The translations under genes and the position numbers were made by a program. Source: Spirochaeta cellobiosiphila DSM 17781 (GTDB lineage: Bacteria; Spirochaetota; Spirochaetia; DSM-17781). Taken from it: 64,000 nt of DNA. Under the pieces are notes generated by a model. The model saw only the letters and a program-made list of their open reading frames with translations, did not search any database and was not told the DNA's origin. Where the stretch lies: NCBI RefSeq assembly GCF_000426705.1, contig NZ_KE384558.1, positions 62,001-126,000 of the forward strand, in the 5' to 3' direction. Numbering within the stretch: position 1 is the first letter of the stretch; every line of letters begins with the position of its first letter. Positions 1-8,391 of the stretch are shown here, piece by piece.

Positions 1-450
1 TAAGATAGACACTGTAAGAAATATACCATCAGTTGCTGCGACAACAGCCATTCCTGTTGCCATCCGTACTGAGTTCATATCATTGGTAGCCCTAGCCATA
101 AGATCACCTGCTTTATTTTGACCATAAAACTTGGGCCCCAACTTCATCAGGTGATTAAAAAGTCGAGAAGTTAACTCCTTGACGATACTTCGGGAGACCC
201 CATGTATAAAAAAACGCCAACCAAAGCGGCCTATAGCAATGACTATGGCGACGATTACTAGATAAAACAAATTATGTAGAACAAATTCTTTGTCCCATCC
301 ACTTGATTCTAACTTGTTTATTACCTTTTTTAGTATTTGGGGAATTATCATTTGGCCTGTATTGGTCAAGATAAGTAATAAAAACCCCAATATATATCTG
401 TATGCCCATTTTTTAAAATAGGGAAAAAGCGTTTTATACTGTTGTAACAT
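1..450 (-). CDS. ABC exporter membrane domain (partial, N-terminal 150 residues)
   Basis: The reading frame opens at an ATG at 450, with a purine-rich AGGAAGGTGGG ribosome site directly before it, and stays open to the left edge, so the ATP-binding half lies outside the window. Translation shows at least two hydrophobic helices (about residues 18-35 and 62-80). These are followed by the segment FYGQNKAGDLMARATNDMNS, typical of the first cytoplasmic coupling region of type I ABC exporters of the MdlA/YheI multidrug group. By family it would be a half-transporter moving lipids, drugs or peptides out of the cell, but the substrate cannot be told. It is divergent from rpsT across a 168-base gap. 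Confidence 0.8.
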   Translation of the reverse strand, partial: MLQQYKTLFPYFKKWAYRYILGFLLLILTNTGQMIIPQILKKVINKLESSGWDKEFVLHNLFYLVIVAIVIAIGRFGWRFFIHGVSRSIVKELTSRLFNHLMKLGPKFYGQNKAGDLMARATNDMNSVRMATGMAVVAATDGIFLTVSIL

Positions 451-543
451 CCCACCTTCCTTGTTGTGTTCTAAAATATATACAAGGATCACAATAAAAA
501 GAAATCCTTTTATTAAAAATAATTAGCTATGTTATATGACTGC

Positions 544-572
544 TTGACATGAACTTGCAATTTTGTTAGTTT
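544..572 (+). promoter_or_regulatory. Possible promoter for rpsT
   Basis: A perfect TTGACA lies at 544-549. Seventeen bases further on is only a poor -10 match (TAGTTT, 567-572). The -35 is convincing and the -10 is not; the position in the divergent gap before rpsT is right. Confidence 0.3.
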
Positions 573-618
573 TGGTCATTGCAATTTCAATTGGAAATTT
601 GAATGGAGGTGAATACCC

Positions 619-882
619 TTGGCAAATAGTCTTTCAGCAGAAAAGCGAAATCGACAAAACACTACAAGAAGACTTCGAAACAGAGCTGATAAAAGCACTG
701 TGAGAACTTCAGTGAAAGCTTTTGAATCTGCAGTAAAAGCTGGTGATAAAACTCAAGCTGAAACTGCTTTTAGAGCTTTTGTAAAATTGATGGATACAGC
801 ACAAAGAAAAGGTATCTATCATGTAAATACTGCAGCTCGAAAGAAGTCCAGATTACACAAACAACTAAACGCAATGGCATAA
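619..882 (+). CDS. rpsT: 30S ribosomal protein bS20
   Basis: Small basic protein of 87 residues with the bS20 pattern: N-terminal AEKRNRQNTTRRLRNRADKS, a long helical middle, and C-terminal GIYHVNTAARKKSRLHKQL. bS20 binds 16S rRNA in the body of the small subunit. The start is TTG at 619, fixed by GGAGG at 605-609 (9 bases away) and by the family N-terminus MANSLSAEKR. It heads a run of same-strand genes and is followed 48 bases later by an HU gene. Confidence 0.97.
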   Translation: MANSLSAEKRNRQNTTRRLRNRADKSTVRTSVKAFESAVKAGDKTQAETAFRAFVKLMDTAQRKGIYHVNTAARKKSRLHKQLNAMA

Positions 883-930
883 TAGCGCTGCTTTTTTCGA
901 CTTAAGATCACATCTTTGTGGGGGAGAATA

Positions 931-1233
931 TTGGCTAGCGCAAAACTGACAAAAGCGGAAATTATTGAAGAAATATTTAATGAACACGGGGTGAATAGAA
1001 AAGATATTCACGCTGTGATCGATGCATTTTTCGATGAAATTAAAAAAGCCTTGGAAGAAGACAGAATTGTCGAACTTCGAGGATTCGGAACCTTTGAGAT
1101 TCGTACCCGTAAGGGACGTGAAAAGGCTCGTAATCCTAAAACGGGAGATATTGTCCCTGTTGATAACCATGGTGTTTGTGTTTTCCGTCCTGGAAAGGAA
1201 TTAAAGACATTAGCTTGGCCATTGAGGAAATAA
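931..1233 (+). CDS. HU/IHF family DNA-binding protein
   Basis: 100 residues starting at TTG 931, chosen because GGGGGAG at 920-926 precedes it and the protein then begins ASAKLTKAEIIEEIF, the usual HU opening. The frame also extends back to a TTG at 916, which would swallow the ribosome site. The beta-arm signature reads GFGTFEIRTRKGREKARNPK, then KTGDIVPVDNHGVCVFRPGK. The RNPKTG that carries the DNA-intercalating proline is intact. The segment VPVDNHGVCVF differs from the common IPASKVPAF. HU-type proteins bend and compact DNA as dimers. It sits two bases before lnt and is probably co-transcribed with it. Confidence 0.93.
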   Translation: MASAKLTKAEIIEEIFNEHGVNRKDIHAVIDAFFDEIKKALEEDRIVELRGFGTFEIRTRKGREKARNPKTGDIVPVDNHGVCVFRPGKELKTLAWPLRK

Positions 1234-1235
1234 TC

Positions 1236-2840
1236 ATGGCCAAGGAACAAAACCTAAAAAGGGCCGTTTCGCTAATCTTAGTGGAAGTGGCCCTTCTTTC
1301 ATTATCAGCATTATTATTTGCATTAAGCTTTCCCAGTTTTTTAAGCCTGGAAGGTTGGGGATTTTTGGGGTTCTTTGCATTAATACCTCTTGTCCCTGTT
1401 ATTAAAAGATCCGGATGGATTAAGGCCTTTTTATATGGCCCACTTTATGCATTAATCACCTATTCTATTTTTAATTATTGGCTAACCAATTTTCATCCTG
1501 TTGCAGGACTTGTTGTTAATGTCATATATATGTTTTATTTTTTCTTTCTTTTTCCTGCCTTAAAGGCTGTCGATGTGTTATGGAAAGACTGGGCCTTCTT
1601 ACCACAGTGTTTGTTGTGGATGGCTTACGAATATATAAGAACCAAAGGCTTTGTTGGATATCCTTATGGTATAATGGCTTATAGCCAATATAAGTTTATC
1701 CCTTTTATACAAAGCGCTTCCTTTTGGGGAATCTGGGGTGTCAGTCTCTTAGTTATCTTTCCTTCTTTTTATATTGGCCGCTTGTTATCAAGACCGCGAA
1801 GGGAATATAAAGAGTTTTGGTTAAAATCTAAATGGTGGGCTTTTGGATACGCGATCGTCTTTTTAGGAAATGTTGTTTTTGGTTTGATCAGTCAAGTGGA
1901 CTATTCTCAGAGTCCAACAAAACGCATATCTCTTATTCAGCATGATATAGATCCTTGGAAAGGGGGCATATCAGCATATAAGAAAGGTTTGGATCGTTTG
2001 ATTGATGAAAGCAAAAAAGCTGTAAAAGATAATCCTGATTTAGTTGTATGGTCAGAGACGGCTTTTGTCCCTCCTGTCTTTTATCACACCCAATATCGGG
2101 AGAATCAACAATCCTATGAGTTAGTCAAAGAGCTTAATGATTTCTTATCAACTCAACAGATTCCCTACTTATTTGGTAATGACCATGCTGAGAAGCATAA
2201 GAACTCAAATAATCAGATGGAAAGGATTGATTATAATGCTGCCTTACTGTGGGATAAGGGGGATTATCAGCAAATCTATAAAAAGATTCATTTAGTGCCC
2301 TTTACGGAGCATTTCCCCTATGAAAAAAGCTTGCCTTTCCTGTATAATTTTTTAAAAACACAAGATGTTCACTGGTGGGGCAGCGGTACAGAATACACAG
2401 TTTTTGAGGCTGCAGGTCTTAAGTTCGCCGCCACAATATGTTTTGAAGATGTTTTTGGATATCTATCACGTAATTTTGTACGTCAGGGCGCTGATGTTAT
2501 CGTGAATATAACCAATGATTCTTGGGCTTTTAGTGTTGTAAGTATGATGCAGCATCTTTCTATATCAACATTTAGGGCTGTGGAAAACAGAAGGAGCTTA
2601 GTCCGGTCTGCTAATGGGGGAATGACGGCTGTCGTTGATCCTAATGGTAGAATCTTAGCTGAAGCCGAGCCTTTCACCAAAACCCATTTGACCTATGATG
2701 TTCCTGTATACACGGATAGTCTTTCTGTTTATACAAAATTTGGCGATTGGAGTGGAATCTTATTTATGATTCTTGGTTTAGCCTCTCTGATTGTTGGCCT
2801 TTGTAAAAGTCAATTGACAAGGGCTAAAAGCGATAGCTAG
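1236..2840 (+). CDS. lnt: Apolipoprotein N-acyltransferase
   Basis: 534 residues from ATG 1236, preceded by GAGGAAA at 1224-1230. The N-terminal 240 residues hold about six membrane helices. The rest is a periplasmic nitrilase-type domain whose catalytic triad is visible: Glu274 in VVWSETAF, Lys350 in YKKIHLVPF and Cys402 in ATICFEDVFG. A last membrane helix follows near 510-528. Lnt adds the third acyl chain to the N-terminal cysteine of mature lipoproteins, which fits the many lipoproteins in this window. An in-frame start upstream at 1176 would overlap HU and has no ribosome site, so I reject it. Confidence 0.95.
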   Translation: MAKEQNLKRAVSLILVEVALLSLSALLFALSFPSFLSLEGWGFLGFFALIPLVPVIKRSGWIKAFLYGPLYALITYSIFNYWLTNFHPVAGLVVNVIYMFYFFFLFPALKAVDVLWKDWAFLPQCLLWMAYEYIRTKGFVGYPYGIMAYSQYKFIPFIQSASFWGIWGVSLLVIFPSFYIGRLLSRPRREYKEFWLKSKWWAFGYAIVFLGNVVFGLISQVDYSQSPTKRISLIQHDIDPWKGGISAYKKGLDRLIDESKKAVKDNPDLVVWSETAFVPPVFYHTQYRENQQSYELVKELNDFLSTQQIPYLFGNDHAEKHKNSNNQMERIDYNAALLWDKGDYQQIYKKIHLVPFTEHFPYEKSLPFLYNFLKTQDVHWWGSGTEYTVFEAAGLKFAATICFEDVFGYLSRNFVRQGADVIVNITNDSWAFSVVSMMQHLSISTFRAVENRRSLVRSANGGMTAVVDPNGRILAEAEPFTKTHLTYDVPVYTDSLSVYTKFGDWSGILFMILGLASLIVGLCKSQLTRAKSDS

Positions 2841-2861
2841 AATATAAGAGAGGGGATAATA

Positions 2862-3596
2862 ATGAACCAAAAGATTTTAATAGTAGATGATGAACCAATA
2901 AATTTAGAGTTCTTTGAAGTTATGCTAACCAAACTAGGGTTCACTGTTGCCCTGGCTCATGATGGTGAAGAGGCCTTGGACAAGGTTCGAGAAGTTAATC
3001 CTGAATTAATAATTCTTGATAACATAATGCCTAAGTTAACAGGTTGGGAAGTAACGAGATTAATAAAAAAGGATCCTCGATATACTGATTATAAGGATAT
3101 TCCTATTATCATGTTCTCAGCATTAGATGCGGCAAAAGATAAAATTGAGGGTTTTGAGTTAGGAATAGAAGATTATATAACAAAACCTTTTAATTTTTCA
3201 GAAGTCCTTGCGAGGATACGTGCTGTTCTAAGACATAGAGAATTATCCAAATCAATTGTTCATAAAGAAAGACGTATTACTTTAATCGAATCCTTTAATA
3301 AATCCTTAACCTATTTCACCCAGGCCCTGCGAGAGCCTGTAGAATCCTTATTACAAGGGGCTAACAATCTGGATACTTCCAATTTAAGTGACGTAGAGCA
3401 ATATGTCTCACAGGTTAAAGATGAGTGTAAGAGAGCCGTAGCGGCTTTAGAAGGCCTAGATGAAGAAATCTCTGATCTAAAAAGTCAGGGGGATAAGCTA
3501 AAGGAAAATGAGATATCTGTTGAAGAATTAGAACGCAGATTTCAAAAACACCTAAATGGTCTTAAAGAAGGCCAGGAAAACATAAGTGTTTCCTGA
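2862..3596 (+). CDS. Response regulator, REC domain with coiled-coil tail
   Basis: 244 residues, start after GAGAGGGG. Residues 1-125 are a complete receiver domain: acidic pair Asp9-Asp10, phospho-acceptor Asp53 (LIILDNIMP), Ser86 and the conserved Lys108 in ITKPF. Residues 130-244 contain no recognisable DNA-binding or enzymatic output. They are predicted helical, rich in Glu and Lys, and look like a coiled coil (for example EEISDLKSQGDKLKENE). It therefore probably acts by protein contact. It is followed closely by a small TPR protein and a bactofilin. No partner kinase is adjacent. Confidence 0.85.
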   Translation: MNQKILIVDDEPINLEFFEVMLTKLGFTVALAHDGEEALDKVREVNPELIILDNIMPKLTGWEVTRLIKKDPRYTDYKDIPIIMFSALDAAKDKIEGFELGIEDYITKPFNFSEVLARIRAVLRHRELSKSIVHKERRITLIESFNKSLTYFTQALREPVESLLQGANNLDTSNLSDVEQYVSQVKDECKRAVAALEGLDEEISDLKSQGDKLKENEISVEELERRFQKHLNGLKEGQENISVS

Positions 3597-3611
3597 TATA
3601 AGGTAAGGTTT

Positions 3612-3833
3612 ATGTTATCTGAAAGCAAAAAAAAAGTTCTACAGTATTTTGCTGATGGACGAAAATATTATAAATTAATGCAGTTTGAAGAGGCAAAGCG
3701 CAGTTTTGCTGAGGCTTTAAAGATTGATTCTGATGATGGCCCCAGTAAAGTGTATTTTGCGCGATGCAAGCATTATTTGCAAAATCCTCCTCCTGATGAT
3801 TGGGATGGGGTTTTTGTAATGACAACAAAATAG
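3612..3833 (+). CDS. Small TPR-like protein resembling the C-terminal tail of class III adenylate cyclases
   Basis: 73 residues, good ribosome site AAGGTAAGG. One TPR-like helix pair (about residues 8-41, with FADGRKYYKLMQFEEAKRSF and ALKID) is followed by DGPSKVYFARCKHYLQNPPP and DDWDGVFVMTTK. That last stretch is the tail commonly found after the catalytic domain of class III adenylate/guanylate cyclases. Here it stands alone with its own start and stop and no cyclase domain in any upstream frame. It could be a free regulatory module or a domain remnant that stayed useful. It lies 15 bases after the response regulator and 7 before the bactofilin, so it is almost surely in the same operon. 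Confidence 0.75.
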   Translation: MLSESKKKVLQYFADGRKYYKLMQFEEAKRSFAEALKIDSDDGPSKVYFARCKHYLQNPPPDDWDGVFVMTTK

Positions 3834-3840
3834 GAATACA

Positions 3841-4254
3841 ATGGCAAAACAACCTAATCATTCTCAGATCTATGACATAAAAACGACTTTGGGTAGTACA
3901 ACTGGATTTAATGGTACTATGCGTTTTTCTTCATCACTTCAAATTAATGGTCGCTTTGAAGGTCGTATTGAATCCCCTGGTTTCTTATATATCCATGAGG
4001 GGGCAGAAGTGATAGCTGACATTAAAGTCGGTTCTATCTTGATAGGGGGGCTGGTTCGAGGGAATGTCGAAGCCTCACAAGAATTAGAAATTGTGGAAAC
4101 AGGTCAAGTATACGGCAATTTGAAGGCCAATGTCTTAAAGATTGCTGATGGCGTTATTTTTGAAGGAAAAGTAGAAATGATTGGAGATCCTCAGGGCCTC
4201 GATATATTTAGTGCTTCTGCTAATCAATTAAAACAATCACTTCAAGGTGAATAG
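3841..4254 (+). CDS. Bactofilin (polymer-forming cytoskeletal protein)
   Basis: 137 residues. The core (about 25-120) is a run of short beta repeats rich in Gly, Ile and Val with the bactofilin pattern: LQINGRFEGRIESPGFLYI, GAEVIADIKVGSILIGGLV, GNVEASQELEIVETGQVYGN and LKIADGVIFEGKVEM. Bactofilins self-assemble into filaments at the membrane and help shape cells, position motility machinery or guide wall synthesis. The short N- and C-terminal tails are polar, as usual. No M23 peptidase is adjacent, although bactofilins often pair with one; the nearest is at 44006. The stop overlaps the cinA start by 8 nt. Confidence 0.92.
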   Translation: MAKQPNHSQIYDIKTTLGSTTGFNGTMRFSSSLQINGRFEGRIESPGFLYIHEGAEVIADIKVGSILIGGLVRGNVEASQELEIVETGQVYGNLKANVLKIADGVIFEGKVEMIGDPQGLDIFSASANQLKQSLQGE

Positions 4255-5506
4255 CATTAAGAACGCATTACTTCTTTTAATGGGAACAGAGCTTGTCACT
4301 GGACAAGTTCAAGATCTCCATACAATGTATGTGGGAAGATATTTTAAGAGTATGGGGATTCAATTAGCAAAAGTTGTATTACTGCCAGATTGTTCTGAAG
4401 ATATTAAAAGAGTTCTGAATGACGCTATAGAAGACAAGTATAATATCATTCTAACATTGGGAGGTTTAGGCCCAACCTCTGATGATTTGACAAGAGACAT
4501 TATAAGTGAAGTTACTTCCAGCCCCTTAGTCTGGCATGAACAAAGCTGGAATGATATCCAAAAGCGATTAAAGGGCAGGGCCAGTGAAAGCAATAGAAAT
4601 CAAGCTTTTTACCCTGATGGTTTTACTGTTGTAAGCAATGAATGGGGAACTGCACCGGGATTTCATCGTTATCATAGTGACCAACTTCTTATAAGCCTTC
4701 CAGGACCGCCCAGTGAGTTTCACCCTCTTTTTGAAGGGCAGATTATGCCACTAATAACAAAGTTATGGCCCAAAAACGATGCAAAAAGCGACTTCCCCTT
4801 TTCATGCTTTTTAATACCAGAGTCCGAAGTTGAAGATAGTCTAAAAGAGATGGTTACTTCTCTTATGACTTGGTCAACTATTGCAAGTGAAGGTCATATT
4901 AAAGTAACACTTCATGGTGAATATGATAATTGTAACAAGGTGTTTGAACTTCTAAAGGATAAATACGGAAGTTCTTGTGTTCGGAAGGGCCATGACACTA
5001 TAATCAATCAAGTTTTTAATTTATGCCTTGCTAATAAGATTGTATTAGCAGGAGCGGAATCCTGTACAGGGGGGCTCGTTGCCAAAGAGATTACAGACCT
5101 GCCAGGATCCTCTCAAATACTAAGTTCTTCACAAGTAGTGTATAGTAATGAAGCTAAAAACAAATTATTGGGAGTTCCCTTCCCCATCCTTGATAAATTC
5201 GGTGCCGTGTCGGAAGAAACAATTATAGCTCTATTGAATGGATTAAAAGAGCAAGGATTGGGTAATTGTTTTTATGCCGTTAGCGGAATTGCTGGTCCGG
5301 GAGGGGCCACAGAGAATAAACCTGTTGGTACCGTCTTTATCGGTGTTATGAGTAGTACAGGTGCGCCTATGGTTTATAGGTTTCAGTTCTCTGGTGATAG
5401 AGGATATGTTAGAAAAAAAACGGCAATTACCTTATATTTTATGATTGAAAACTTAATTTCCGGGAAAAATAGTATTGACAGGCTCATGGAGAGACCCTAT
5501 ATTTGA
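4247..5506 (+). CDS. cinA: CinA: competence/damage-inducible protein, nicotinamide-nucleotide amidase
   Basis: 419 residues. The N-terminal molybdopterin-binding-like (COG1058) domain shows LLMGTELVTGQVQD and TLGGLGPTSDDLTRD. The C-terminal CinA domain (about 255-410) shows AGAESCTGGLVAKEITDLPG and FYAVSGIAGPGGATENKPVG, the residues of the NMN deamidase site. The family cleaves damaged or spent pyridine nucleotides, and the C-terminal enzyme turns NMN into nicotinate mononucleotide. The start is GTG 4247, overlapping the bactofilin stop by 8 nt, which implies translational coupling; there is no strong ribosome site of its own. Confidence 0.93.
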   Translation: MNSIKNALLLLMGTELVTGQVQDLHTMYVGRYFKSMGIQLAKVVLLPDCSEDIKRVLNDAIEDKYNIILTLGGLGPTSDDLTRDIISEVTSSPLVWHEQSWNDIQKRLKGRASESNRNQAFYPDGFTVVSNEWGTAPGFHRYHSDQLLISLPGPPSEFHPLFEGQIMPLITKLWPKNDAKSDFPFSCFLIPESEVEDSLKEMVTSLMTWSTIASEGHIKVTLHGEYDNCNKVFELLKDKYGSSCVRKGHDTIINQVFNLCLANKIVLAGAESCTGGLVAKEITDLPGSSQILSSSQVVYSNEAKNKLLGVPFPILDKFGAVSEETIIALLNGLKEQGLGNCFYAVSGIAGPGGATENKPVGTVFIGVMSSTGAPMVYRFQFSGDRGYVRKKTAITLYFMIENLISGKNSIDRLMERPYI

Positions 5507-5598
5507 TAACAAAAGCCCAATCTGCTTTTAATTAACCCGCTAATTACGATTCATATTCGTCATGATATAAATAATGCATATATTTTATTGGAGTTATT

Positions 5599-7281
5599 AT
5601 GAAAACCAATTCGGATCAAGATTCCTCACTTGAGCAGGAAGAAACTCTGGATTTGACAAACCAGGAGACTGAAGAGTCTACAAAAGAGACCGTTTCTGAG
5701 GAATCCACTGAACCTAAAAAAGCTGTACGAAAGGCAGTTAGACGAGTAAAAGTCGAAACGAGCGAAAGCAAAGAAACTCAAGATTCACAGGAATCTGGAG
5801 ATAGCGAAAAGTCCAAGGAAGAGACTCCTAATGCTATTGTCGATGCACCCAAGAAGAAAAGTCGTCGTAAAAAGATAAGGGTAGAGCTGGTGAAAGATGC
5901 TTTGGGAGATAATGGTTCTACCCAGGGTAGTCAGAAAAATCGTAGAAACAATAAAAAGAATTATAATTCTACCAGTAACAAAGAACCAATCCAGTTTGAT
6001 GAAAACAACAAAATTAGCATCAATGAATTAACCAGAAAGAATATGCCTGAGTTGAGAAGCATTGCCGTTGACTTGGGTGTTAACAAAGACGATATCCTGA
6101 CCATGAAGAAGCAGGAGGTTATCTTTAACATTCTAAAAGGCCATACCAATCAATCAGGGGTTATTTTTGCTTATGGTGTTTTAGAAATCCTTCCTGATGG
6201 CTATGGTTTTCTTCGAAGCCCTCAGAATTCTTATCTACCTGGACAGGATGATATTTATATCTCTCCCAGCCAGATACGATTATTCAATCTAAAGACTGGT
6301 GATACCGTATATGGTCAGATAAGACCTCCTAAAGAGGGGGAAAGATTTTTTGCCATGCTTCGAGTGGAATCTGTTAACTTTGATGATCCTTCTGTGGCTC
6401 AAAACAGAGTTCCCTTTGATAATTTAACTCCACTTTATCCTAACGAGCGCTTAGAGCTTGATGGAAAATCTGATGATGTCTCTACTAGAATCATTAATTT
6501 ATTCTGTCCCATTGGAAAAGGGCAGAGAGGTTTAATTGTATCCCCCCCCAGAACTGGTAAAACGACTTTGCTGCAACAGGTAGCTAATGCAATCACAACT
6601 AATCACCCAGAGGTTTATTTAATTGTATTGCTTATAGATGAGCGACCTGAAGAGGTAACGGACATGGAAAGAAATGTTCAGGGTGAGGTTGTCGCTTCTA
6701 CTTTTGATGAGCAAGCCACTAGGCATGTTCAAGTAGCTGAAATGGTTTTGGAAAAGGCTCGTAGACTGGTAGAGCATAAGAAGGATGTTGTGATCCTATT
6801 AGACTCTATTACCCGTCTTGCTAGAGCTTATAACCAAACCGTTCCTACTTCTGGTAAAATCCTTTCTGGTGGTGTCGATTCTAACGCCTTACATAAACCT
6901 AAAAGATTTTTTGGTGCTGCCCGTAATATTGAAGATGGGGGTAGCTTAACTATCGTAGCAACAGCCCTTGTTGAGACTGGTAGCCGAATGGATGAAGTAA
7001 TCTTTGAAGAGTTCAAAGGTACAGGTAATATGGAAATACATCTGGATAGAAGATTGTCTGACAGACGACTCTTTCCAGCTATGAATATTAAGAAGTCAGG
7101 TACCCGTAAAGAGGACTTACTGCTAAAACAGGAAGAACTTGCCAAAATGTGGATATTGAGGAAGGTTCTTAATCCTATGGATGATATCGAGATCGTGGAA
7201 CTGCTCATTGACAAAATGAGTAAAACTAAGAATAATGATGTCTTCTTAAGGTCAATGAACACATCTGGTGTGGGAATGTGA
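5599..7281 (+). CDS. rho: Transcription termination factor Rho with long charged N-terminal extension
   Basis: 560 residues, start ATG 5599 after GGAG. Residues 1-130 are low-complexity and very rich in Glu, Lys, Ser and Asn (clusters such as [10 protein letters not shown]). Then come a Rho N-terminal helical domain (about 138-180, [15 protein letters not shown]), the RNA-binding cold-shock fold (about 187-262, [20 protein letters not shown]) and the ATPase core. The P-loop SPPRTGKTT spans 315-323 with Lys321; DERPEEV and [13 protein letters not shown] follow. Rho is a hexameric RNA helicase that releases transcripts. The extension is longer than in enteric Rho (about 420 residues) but such inserts are common outside enterics. 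rpmE follows at once. Confidence 0.97.
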   Translation: MKTNSDQDSSLEQEETLDLTNQETEESTKETVSEESTEPKKAVRKAVRRVKVETSESKETQDSQESGDSEKSKEETPNAIVDAPKKKSRRKKIRVELVKDALGDNGSTQGSQKNRRNNKKNYNSTSNKEPIQFDENNKISINELTRKNMPELRSIAVDLGVNKDDILTMKKQEVIFNILKGHTNQSGVIFAYGVLEILPDGYGFLRSPQNSYLPGQDDIYISPSQIRLFNLKTGDTVYGQIRPPKEGERFFAMLRVESVNFDDPSVAQNRVPFDNLTPLYPNERLELDGKSDDVSTRIINLFCPIGKGQRGLIVSPPRTGKTTLLQQVANAITTNHPEVYLIVLLIDERPEEVTDMERNVQGEVVASTFDEQATRHVQVAEMVLEKARRLVEHKKDVVILLDSITRLARAYNQTVPTSGKILSGGVDSNALHKPKRFFGAARNIEDGGSLTIVATALVETGSRMDEVIFEEFKGTGNMEIHLDRRLSDRRLFPAMNIKKSGTRKEDLLLKQEELAKMWILRKVLNPMDDIEIVELLIDKMSKTKNNDVFLRSMNTSGVGM

Positions 7282-7304
7282 CTTCCGATTTTGGAGGAGA
7301 AACG

Positions 7305-7508
7305 ATGAAGGACGGAATTCATCCTAACTATGTAGTTAGCAAGATAAAATGTGCTTGCGGTAACGTAATTGAAACCCGATCTACAGCTGGTGATATTGAA
7401 GTGGAAATCTGCTCAGAATGTCACCCCTTTTATACTGGTAAACAAAAGCTTGTTGATACTGCTGGTAGGGTAGAAAGATTCAAGAAAAAGTACGGTATTT
7501 CCGGCTAA
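7305..7508 (+). CDS. rpmE: 50S ribosomal protein bL31, zinc-binding type
   Basis: 67 residues from ATG 7305, fixed by GGAGGAGA at 7293-7300. The protein begins [20 protein letters not shown], the standard bL31 start. Zinc ligands are CAC near residue 16 and CSEC near residue 36, so this is the C+ (zinc-containing) form; [20 protein letters not shown] is the family signature. A start at 7278 would include the ribosome site and is rejected. A strong terminator follows. Confidence 0.96.
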   Translation: MKDGIHPNYVVSKIKCACGNVIETRSTAGDIEVEICSECHPFYTGKQKLVDTAGRVERFKKKYGISG

Positions 7509-7514
7509 GAAGAG

Positions 7515-7540
7515 CGGCCTATGGGCCGTTTTTCTTTTTT
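7515..7540 (+). terminator. Intrinsic terminator after rpmE
   Basis: Stem CGGCC (7515-7519) pairs with GGCCG (7524-7528) around a 4-base loop. A T-rich run (7529-7540, one C) follows at once. It begins 6 bases after the rpmE stop and is one of the few classical U-tract terminators in the window. Confidence 0.88.
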
Positions 7541-7705
7541 ATAAGCTCACTTGTAATAGCCCAATGAGGGCTAAAAAAGCCCCCCATATAATTAATTGCC
7601 CTAATGGAATGTCCTCAAACCTCACTCGTTAAATTATGTCTAAATGAATTCTGTCGGTAGGATTTCTCAGCCACTTTTAAATATATAAGTCCTATGTAGC
7701 AAGAT

Positions 7706-7735
7706 TTGAAAAAAAGTAATAGAATCTTATATAAT
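7706..7735 (+). promoter_or_regulatory. Sigma-70-type promoter of the three-lipoprotein operon
   Basis: TTGAAA at 7706-7711 and a perfect TATAAT at 7730-7735 are separated by 18 bases, 56 bases before the first lipoprotein start. The rest of the 283-base gap 7509-7791 holds the rpmE terminator and a 6-bp inverted repeat (TAGCCC/GGGCTA, 7557-7573) with no U-tract on either strand. Confidence 0.7.
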
Positions 7736-7791
7736 ATTGTTTAAAAGTATAAAGATACGTAATACTTTATATAATAAAAAGGAGTCATGGA

Positions 7792-8391
7792 ATGAAGAAA
7801 TTATTCCTTCTATTAATTTTGCCAGCGTTTATAATGAGCTGTAATTCAACATCAAGAACTGTACAAAGAACCTCTGCTGATACGGTAACAGATTTAAGTG
7901 GTCGATGGAACGATACTGACTCTCGTTTGGTTGCAGAGGAAATGGTCTCTGATTCGTTGAGTTTCCCTTGGGTAAATGATTTTGCTACTCAAGAAGGTAG
8001 AAAACCTGTTGTAATAGTTGGTTCCATAAGTAATAGATCTAGTGAACACATAGATACAAGGGTTTTTACCAAAGATATTGAAAGAGAATTAATTAAGAGT
8101 GGTACAGTCAAATTTGTTGCCTCCAGTGATGAACGACTTCAATTGCGAGACGAAAAAACTGATCAACAATCTCAATCAAGTCTTGATACAATGAAAAGAA
8201 TTGGTCAAGAAACAGGAGCTGATTTTATGCTGATAGGTAATATATCATCCATAACTGATGCCATTGATAATAGAAAGGTTGTGTTTTACCAGGTGGATAT
8301 GGAGCTGATCAATATTGAAACTAATGAAAAAGTATGGATCGGTTCTAAAGAAATCAAGAAAGAAATAGAGCAACGTAAATCAAAATTCTAA
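7792..8391 (+). CDS. LpoB-like lipoprotein (penicillin-binding protein activator family)
   Basis: 199 residues, start after AAGGAG. Signal peptide MKKLFLLLILPAFIMSC ends in lipobox IMSC, so Cys17 should be lipidated. The rest fits the LpoB/COG3417 fold: WNDTDSRLVAEEMVSDSL, then RKPVVIVGSISNRSSEHIDT, VFTKDIERELIKSGTVKFV, a TGADFMLIGNISS strand and NIETNEKVWIGSKEIKKEI. In enterobacteria LpoB is an outer-membrane lipoprotein that activates PBP1b; whether it does so here is not shown by sequence. It is first in an operon with two more lipoproteins and overlaps the next gene by one base (TAATG). Confidence 0.85.
   Translation: MKKLFLLLILPAFIMSCNSTSRTVQRTSADTVTDLSGRWNDTDSRLVAEEMVSDSLSFPWVNDFATQEGRKPVVIVGSISNRSSEHIDTRVFTKDIERELIKSGTVKFVASSDERLQLRDEKTDQQSQSSLDTMKRIGQETGADFMLIGNISSITDAIDNRKVVFYQVDMELINIETNEKVWIGSKEIKKEIEQRKSKF

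Noticed and set aside
865-1250. Minus-strand open frames over rpsT/HU
   Set aside because: Frame shadows of HU and lnt without ribosome sites or family features.
5511-5529. Terminator after cinA
   Set aside because: AAAAGC/GCTTTT is only 6 bp with four A-T pairs and no T-run beyond it; too weak to call.
7557-7573. Second terminator after rpmE
   Set aside because: TAGCCC/GGGCTA is a clean 6-bp stem but is followed by A on the plus strand, and the T-run on the minus strand is on the wrong side.
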